This document shows, piece after piece, positions 14,336 through 18,787 of a DNA stretch of 18,787 bases. The DNA comes from Bacteroidia bacterium (lineage in GTDB: Bacteria > Bacteroidota > Bacteroidia > NS11-12g > UBA9320): assembly GCA_022425465.1 (NCBI GenBank), contig JAKMFK010000005.1, positions 1 to 18,787 on the forward strand. The letters are read 5' to 3'. Numbering within the stretch: the first letter of the stretch is position 1; the number at the start of each line of letters is the position of its first letter. The notes under the pieces were generated by a model. It had not been told where the DNA came from. It saw only the letters and a program-made list of their open reading frames with translations, and did no database searches. A program made the position numbers and the translations under genes.

Positions 14336-16828
14336 GTGAAAAACTTAGCAACAATAGCTTTATTGATTATTGGGATATCAGTTCATGGTCAAACTACCAT
14401 CACGGGTAGAGTGATTGATGCAAGTTCAGGTGACCCGCTCCCCTATGTTGCTATTCGGGGGATTGGTGTTCAACTTGGAGCAGTAACTGATTTTGACGGT
14501 TACTATAAAATATTAACGGAATTGGAAGTGGACTCATTAGTTGCTTCATATATGGGGTATCAATCAGCTAAAAAAGCAGTACTTAAAGTAAAATCTCAAT
14601 CCATCAACTTTAGTTTAATGGAACAAGCCAGTTCTTTACAAGAATTTGTGGTAAGGCCAGGAGGAATAAACCCGGCCCATGTTATCATGAAGCGTGCTCA
14701 AAAAAGAAAAAAGAAATACAATCCAGAAAAAATAGAATTCTATCAATATCAATCTTATAGCAAGGTTCAATTAGCTGTTGACAACGTAACTGACAAGTTT
14801 AAAAAACGAAAAATATTTACTGCAATGGAGCCGCTATTTGACTCTATATCAAGTTTTAGCGATACTAGCTCTAAAAAAGTACTCCCTGTTTTTATATCTG
14901 AAACCATCAGCGATTATTATTTTAGAAAATTCCCTAGAAGAACAAAGGAGGTAATAAAAGCTACAAAAATACAAGGAGTGGGTGTTGGAGATGAAAGCTA
15001 TGTTTCTCAAATATTGGGATCTACGTTTCAACAATATAATTTTTATGAAAACAACCTTTATATTCTTGATAAAGACTTTATCTCACCGTTGAGTGTTACC
15101 GCAAACTCTTACTATTATTTTACACTTAAAGATAGTGTAGTTATAGACGAGAAGTCTTGTTATCAAATAAGAGTTGATCCAAAAAACCCAATTGATCTTG
15201 TATTTAGTGGAACAATATGGATTGAAACCAATTCATATGCTCTAAAGCAACTCAATTTAGAAATTACAGATAAGGCGAATATTAATTTCATCGAGAAACT
15301 AAAAATTCAACAAGAGTTTACAGAAGTTGAGCCAACATACTGGCTTCCTAAAAAGACTCGTGTACTTATCGATATTGCTGAGCTTACAGACAACACCCTT
15401 GGAATGATTGGGTTGTATTATAATTCTGCTAAAAACATCTCTGTAAATAATGTTCATGAACTGCCTTTTTATGAAGAAAAAATCTCAGTTGCTGACAGTT
15501 CATTTGAGCGTTCTGACGAGTTTTGGGATACCGCTCGTCATGAACGAATATCTGCCAATGACAAAAAGGTGTATCTTATGGTAGACTCTTTAAAAAACCA
15601 ACCACTCATAAAATCATACATAGACGTTGTCGAAATAGCTGTAGAAGGACACATACCTAAAAACAAGGTTGACTTAGGGCCTTGGTATTATTTGCTTGGC
15701 TATAATTCTCTTGAGGGTATACGCACACGAATAGGTTTTCGAACATCTCCCAAGTTTCATAACGATTTTCAATTTCGGTGTTATGGAGCATATGGTTTAG
15801 GAGACAAGAAATTTAAATATGGGATCTTTTCGGATTATGTGTTTAGTCGCTCCAAGTGGAGTAAGGTTGGGGCTTTTGTCAAGGAAGATGTTGAACTAAT
15901 TGGACTTACAGACGAAAATAATGGTACATCTGCAATTTATGATGCTTTTGCAATGTTGGGAACAAACCAATTAAATCGAAGCTTTACAAAAAGCGTTTGG
16001 TTTGAAAAAGAACTTACAAAAGGGTACACCCAACTCGTTGACTTCAGGCACAAATCTTTTGTATTTGACCCTGTTGATGATTTTAAGTTTGGCTATTATA
16101 GTATCCCAAATGACACCACTTCTTCTGTAAGATCTAATTTTGACATTACCTCTATACGTTTGAAAGGTCGGCTTTCCCATAAAGAACAGTTTATCTACAG
16201 GAGAAACAATCGATATAGTATGGGTAACCTAAAAGCACCTGTTTTATCTGTTGACTACACCCATAGTTTTAACAGCTTGCTTGGCGGTGATTTTAAGTTT
16301 GACAAAGTGGGCGTAGAGTTGTGGCAGTTTAACAGCCTTGGCAACTTTGGGACATTTGAATATACGCTTAAAGCATACCAAACTTTTGGACAAGCACCTT
16401 ACCCCTCTTTATTTATAATGCGAGGAAACCAATCTTTCTTTAGCAACAGACAATCTTATAATCTTATGGATTTCTTTGAGTTTGCAGCAGACCGATATGT
16501 TTCTTTTGATTACGAACACCAATTTAATGGTCTAATTATGAATCGCATCCCATTTGCCAAAAAACTCAAATGGCGTAGCTTTATAAATGCCAAGGGGGTA
16601 TATGGTACAATGAGTGACAAAAACAAAGCACTTATGCCTCTAAACAATACGTCGATAACTAATCCCAATTTTTTTGTAAATCGAAAACCATACATGGAGC
16701 TAGGATATGGTATTGAAAATATATTTAGATTTGTTCGCGTTGATTTCATACATCGATTAACCTATTTAGAATACCACCCCAATGCCAAACCTTTTGGCGT
16801 GAAGTTTAATGCTGTTTTGCGTTTCTAA
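14336..16828 (+). CDS. DUF5686/carboxypeptidase-regulatory-like outer-membrane protein
   Basis: An 830-residue exported protein, probably an outer-membrane beta-barrel. Layout: signal peptide (MKNLATIALLIIGISVHGQ, cleavage near residue 19); a CarboxypepD_reg-like domain (about 21-95, ITGRVIDASSGDPLPYVAI, GAVTDFDGYYKI, VASYMGYQS), as at the start of many TonB-linked Bacteroidota proteins; then the long DUF5686 region (about 100-830), rich in alternating aromatic strands and ending in a terminal phenylalanine (NAVLRF), as outer-membrane barrels do. There is no TonB-dependent receptor plug that I can recognise, so it is not SusC-like. The start is GTG at 14336: an in-frame TAG lies four codons upstream and the signal peptide starts exactly there. 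TAATATTG at 14315-14322 is a one-mismatch -7 element. The substrate or role is unknown. The stop overlaps that of convergent tadA by 4 bp. Confidence 0.87.
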   Translation: MKNLATIALLIIGISVHGQTTITGRVIDASSGDPLPYVAIRGIGVQLGAVTDFDGYYKILTELEVDSLVASYMGYQSAKKAVLKVKSQSINFSLMEQASSLQEFVVRPGGINPAHVIMKRAQKRKKKYNPEKIEFYQYQSYSKVQLAVDNVTDKFKKRKIFTAMEPLFDSISSFSDTSSKKVLPVFISETISDYYFRKFPRRTKEVIKATKIQGVGVGDESYVSQILGSTFQQYNFYENNLYILDKDFISPLSVTANSYYYFTLKDSVVIDEKSCYQIRVDPKNPIDLVFSGTIWIETNSYALKQLNLEITDKANINFIEKLKIQQEFTEVEPTYWLPKKTRVLIDIAELTDNTLGMIGLYYNSAKNISVNNVHELPFYEEKISVADSSFERSDEFWDTARHERISANDKKVYLMVDSLKNQPLIKSYIDVVEIAVEGHIPKNKVDLGPWYYLLGYNSLEGIRTRIGFRTSPKFHNDFQFRCYGAYGLGDKKFKYGIFSDYVFSRSKWSKVGAFVKEDVELIGLTDENNGTSAIYDAFAMLGTNQLNRSFTKSVWFEKELTKGYTQLVDFRHKSFVFDPVDDFKFGYYSIPNDTTSSVRSNFDITSIRLKGRLSHKEQFIYRRNNRYSMGNLKAPVLSVDYTHSFNSLLGGDFKFDKVGVELWQFNSLGNFGTFEYTLKAYQTFGQAPYPSLFIMRGNQSFFSNRQSYNLMDFFEFAADRYVSFDYEHQFNGLIMNRIPFAKKLKWRSFINAKGVYGTMSDKNKALMPLNNTSITNPNFFVNRKPYMELGYGIENIFRFVRVDFIHRLTYLEYHPNAKPFGVKFNAVLRF

Positions 16829-17274
16829 CGCTCGTTAGTCGGTCCTCTTTTTGTTGAAAAAAAAGATTTCATTAACTCAACACTTTCCTCTTCTAAGATC
16901 CCAGTTTTAATATTCAATTTTGAAGATTTAGAGACAACGTTTGTAAATCCATGTTTTGGCTCTAAACAACCTAAAATCACTTGTTTAATTCTTGCGTTTT
17001 TTATTGCACCATAACACATAACACACGGCTCTACAGTGACATAAATTGTACACTCGTTTAGATATTTGCTGTTCAAAAAAGAACTTGCGGCAGTAATTGC
17101 CAACATCTCAGCGTGAGCTGTTGGGTCATTTAATGTTTCAACCTGATTAAAACCTTTACCTATAACCTGATTATTTGCAACTACAACAGCACCAATAGGA
17201 ACTTCATCTGCAGCAAATGCCAACTCCGCCTGCTTTAGTGCCATTTTCATAAAAAACTCTTGCGACAATTCCAT
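16825..17274 (-). CDS. tadA: tRNA-specific adenosine deaminase TadA
   Basis: TadA converts adenosine 34 of tRNA-Arg(ACG) to inosine so that the tRNA can read several arginine codons. The 149-residue protein carries the zinc-dependent deaminase signature: H54-A-E56 (TAHAEMLAI), with E56 the proton shuttle, and P83-C84-V-M-C87 (EPCVMCYGAI) as zinc ligands. AADEVPIGAVVV (about 21-32) and the C-terminal helix are also typical. Related guanine or cytosine deaminases share these motifs, but NDPTAHAEM and VEPCVMC fit TadA best. The ATG at 17272-17274 is preferred; an in-frame TTG two codons earlier (17280) is possible. It follows the SGNH hydrolase gene after 8 bp, so the two are probably co-transcribed. 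Confidence 0.93.
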   Translation of the reverse strand: MELSQEFFMKMALKQAELAFAADEVPIGAVVVANNQVIGKGFNQVETLNDPTAHAEMLAITAASSFLNSKYLNECTIYVTVEPCVMCYGAIKNARIKQVILGCLEPKHGFTNVVSKSSKLNIKTGILEEESVELMKSFFSTKRGPTNER

Positions 17275-17282
17275 TTCCAAAA

Positions 17283-18787
17283 TTATTCAAAATCCATTAT
17301 TGAATTGTATAACATTTCTCCCACATACCTGGCTCCCTTGTATGTAAAGTGCGTATAATCTTTTTGAGCTAGATCATCTTTTACCCACGCAGACATTGAA
17401 TTTTCACCCCCCATAGCCTTATATAAATCCCAAAAGCAACAACCGTTTTTTAGAGCTGCACTTTTCATTGCATTTCGTATTAAGGGTATGTTTTCATATG
17501 AAACCATTTCTCCTTCATTGTTTTTGCCCATATCACTTGGCCCTATTACAATAATGGCAATCTCTGGACCTGCTGTTTGAATACTTTTTAATTGTTGAGA
17601 AAACCACTTTTCATAATAATCGTAATTGTCTCTTTCGTCTGGGATAATATTAACTCCAAACTGTAATATAACAGCAACCACATTCATGGCCGATAGTTGA
17701 GTAGAATACCTGTTTCTGTTAATTTTAGTGAAACCCAAACCTGAGCTTCCTCGCATAGGAAAATTATCGACAGCTACCCCGACCTCACCATCTAAAGCAA
17801 GACCATATACTATAGGTAAATTGTTTGATTTAAAGGACACTTTAAGATCATTACCCCCGCTAACTGTCCATTCTTTGACCCCAAATAAGGGCGACTTTGA
17901 AATAGTATAGTGGTATGATGAGTCATTCTCATAAAGCCTCACTTGGAACGATGTATCACTACTGTATAACAGCTTTGCTTTTGAGTATTTTCTTGATATT
18001 GAATACCCCATATGCCTTTTCTTTACACTTAAAAATGTTTTGTTAAACAAATTTTGATCCTTTATTTCAGCTACAATTTGAGCACTATCACCGACACTGT
18101 CTGTTTGTGTCTTTATTGGATTTGAGTTTTTAATAGTAAAGGATGCCCCGCCAATTCCTGATAAATTTTTAAACTCTGATTTTGTATAAATTGAATGCTT
18201 AACAAAGTTGTCACTTTGATTTACCCTAAAGTTTCCTCTTGAAGTTGCAGTTGGTTCTAGGGGGAGAAGAATCCCTGGTCCGTATCCGCCAAATTTTTTC
18301 TGCAGCCTGTTTCTCAAATAATTGGTGATTCGATCTCCCTCTAATTGGGAGTCACCATAATGAAGAATGCGGACAACCTTCTTGCTGCTCTCTAACCTCA
18401 CTTTGTTCAAAAGATTCGTTATCATGTCTGGTTTGTCCGGGGGGAGACTAAACCACTTACTAAATTTTCTTTTTTGTATTTTTTTTGACTCTTTAAGTTT
18501 CGCTATAGTGTCCTTTGAAGTTGTGGGCTGATTTGTAGTGTCTTCTTGAATTGTTTCAACTCCCTCTAGGACTTTACTAAGATCAACTTCAACCTTTTCT
18601 TTTCGATTTAATAATTCGTCAACCGAAACAAAATTAAAAGAAAAACCATCTTTGACTTGAACCCCGTCTTTTGGGAAAAAATAAACGACAAGGCCTAGAA
18701 TTATATTCAAAAAAACAAGAGACAAAAACACCTTCCATGGTTGCAGGTTTTTATCTTTTTCTTGGTCTTTTTTTGTGAGCTTCAAAA
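17283..18787 (-). CDS. Membrane-anchored SGNH/GDSL hydrolase (5' end cut by window edge)
   Basis: A putative esterase or acetyl-transfer enzyme of the SGNH superfamily. At least 500 codons are visible; the first in-window start-like codon is a TTG at 18783-18785, but the frame is open to the edge, so the true start may lie beyond 18787. From that TTG: a short basic cytoplasmic segment, one membrane helix (about 18-37, VFLSLVFLNIILGLVVYFF), a polar Lys/Thr/Ser linker (about 60-110), then the extracytoplasmic catalytic domain. Block I has nucleophile S146 in HYGDSQLEGDR; block II probably lies in MRGSSGLG (about 344-351); block III is QFGVN with N379; block V has D476 and H479 in DYTHFTYKG. A roughly 150-residue, beta-rich-looking insertion separates blocks I and II. 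Similar Bacteroidota proteins often sit beside an MBOAT O-acyltransferase and act in polysaccharide O-acetylation; no such partner is visible here. Followed by tadA after 8 bp. Confidence 0.82.
   Translation of the reverse strand, partial: LKLTKKDQEKDKNLQPWKVFLSLVFLNIILGLVVYFFPKDGVQVKDGFSFNFVSVDELLNRKEKVEVDLSKVLEGVETIQEDTTNQPTTSKDTIAKLKESKKIQKRKFSKWFSLPPDKPDMITNLLNKVRLESSKKVVRILHYGDSQLEGDRITNYLRNRLQKKFGGYGPGILLPLEPTATSRGNFRVNQSDNFVKHSIYTKSEFKNLSGIGGASFTIKNSNPIKTQTDSVGDSAQIVAEIKDQNLFNKTFLSVKKRHMGYSISRKYSKAKLLYSSDTSFQVRLYENDSSYHYTISKSPLFGVKEWTVSGGNDLKVSFKSNNLPIVYGLALDGEVGVAVDNFPMRGSSGLGFTKINRNRYSTQLSAMNVVAVILQFGVNIIPDERDNYDYYEKWFSQQLKSIQTAGPEIAIIVIGPSDMGKNNEGEMVSYENIPLIRNAMKSAALKNGCCFWDLYKAMGGENSMSAWVKDDLAQKDYTHFTYKGARYVGEMLYNSIMDFE

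Noticed and set aside
1..18787. Search for CRISPR arrays, insertion sequences, tRNAs, att sites, toxin-antitoxin or defence genes
   Set aside because: No regularly spaced repeats, transposase or integrase motifs, tRNA cloverleaf or defence-type domains were seen by eye on either strand; the window looks like undisturbed core genome.

Overview
This is an AT-rich, gene-dense chromosomal window that reads as core genome of a Bacteroidota bacterium, most likely of the Flavobacteriales. The signs are: promoter elements of the Bacteroidetes type (TAnnTTTG, once with TTTG exactly 19 bp upstream); almost no Shine-Dalgarno sequences; a MurF-alanine racemase fusion; a Rho factor with a long charged insertion; a DUF1573 lipoprotein-like exported protein; and a DUF5686/CarboxypepD_reg outer-membrane protein. 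The call to order level is inference. No tRNA, rRNA, CRISPR array, insertion sequence, phage gene or integrase is visible, and no gap between genes exceeds about 160 bp.

Layout. 1-2567 (minus): pdhC, the E2 of pyruvate dehydrogenase, followed by rho, which runs off the left edge. 2679-3473 (plus): thyA, meeting tail-to-tail a large minus-strand methylmalonyl-CoA mutase gene (3470-6175). That gene is divergent from an enoyl-CoA hydratase (6236-7000), across a 60-bp region carrying mirror-image promoter elements. 7086-7526 (plus): exported DUF1573 protein, ending in a strong bidirectional terminator shared with the minus-strand pair recX and an ACC deaminase/D-cysteine desulfhydrase-like enzyme (7577-8937). 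8988-14297 (plus): murF-alr, meaB, ald and an alpha/beta hydrolase, mostly overlapping or abutting. 14336-16828 (plus): DUF5686 outer-membrane protein. 16825-18787 (minus): an SGNH hydrolase (cut by the right edge) and tadA.

Functional links. The mutase and MeaB, its GTPase chaperone, are both present but about 5 kb apart, with meaB translationally coupled to murF-alr. Together with the enoyl-CoA hydratase they point to propionate/branched-chain or odd-chain acyl-CoA catabolism into succinyl-CoA. Alr (L-Ala to D-Ala), MurF (adds D-Ala-D-Ala to the peptidoglycan precursor), Ald (L-Ala to pyruvate) and PdhC (pyruvate to acetyl-CoA) bracket alanine and pyruvate use.

Most noteworthy. The 901-residue mutase appears to be a condensed small (MutA-like) subunit fused in frame to a complete catalytic large (MutB-like) subunit. 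Also worth a second look are the symmetric, probably leaderless divergent promoters in front of it, and Rho's disordered insertion. I did not find a convincing undescribed multi-gene system; most of the window is ordinary housekeeping DNA.
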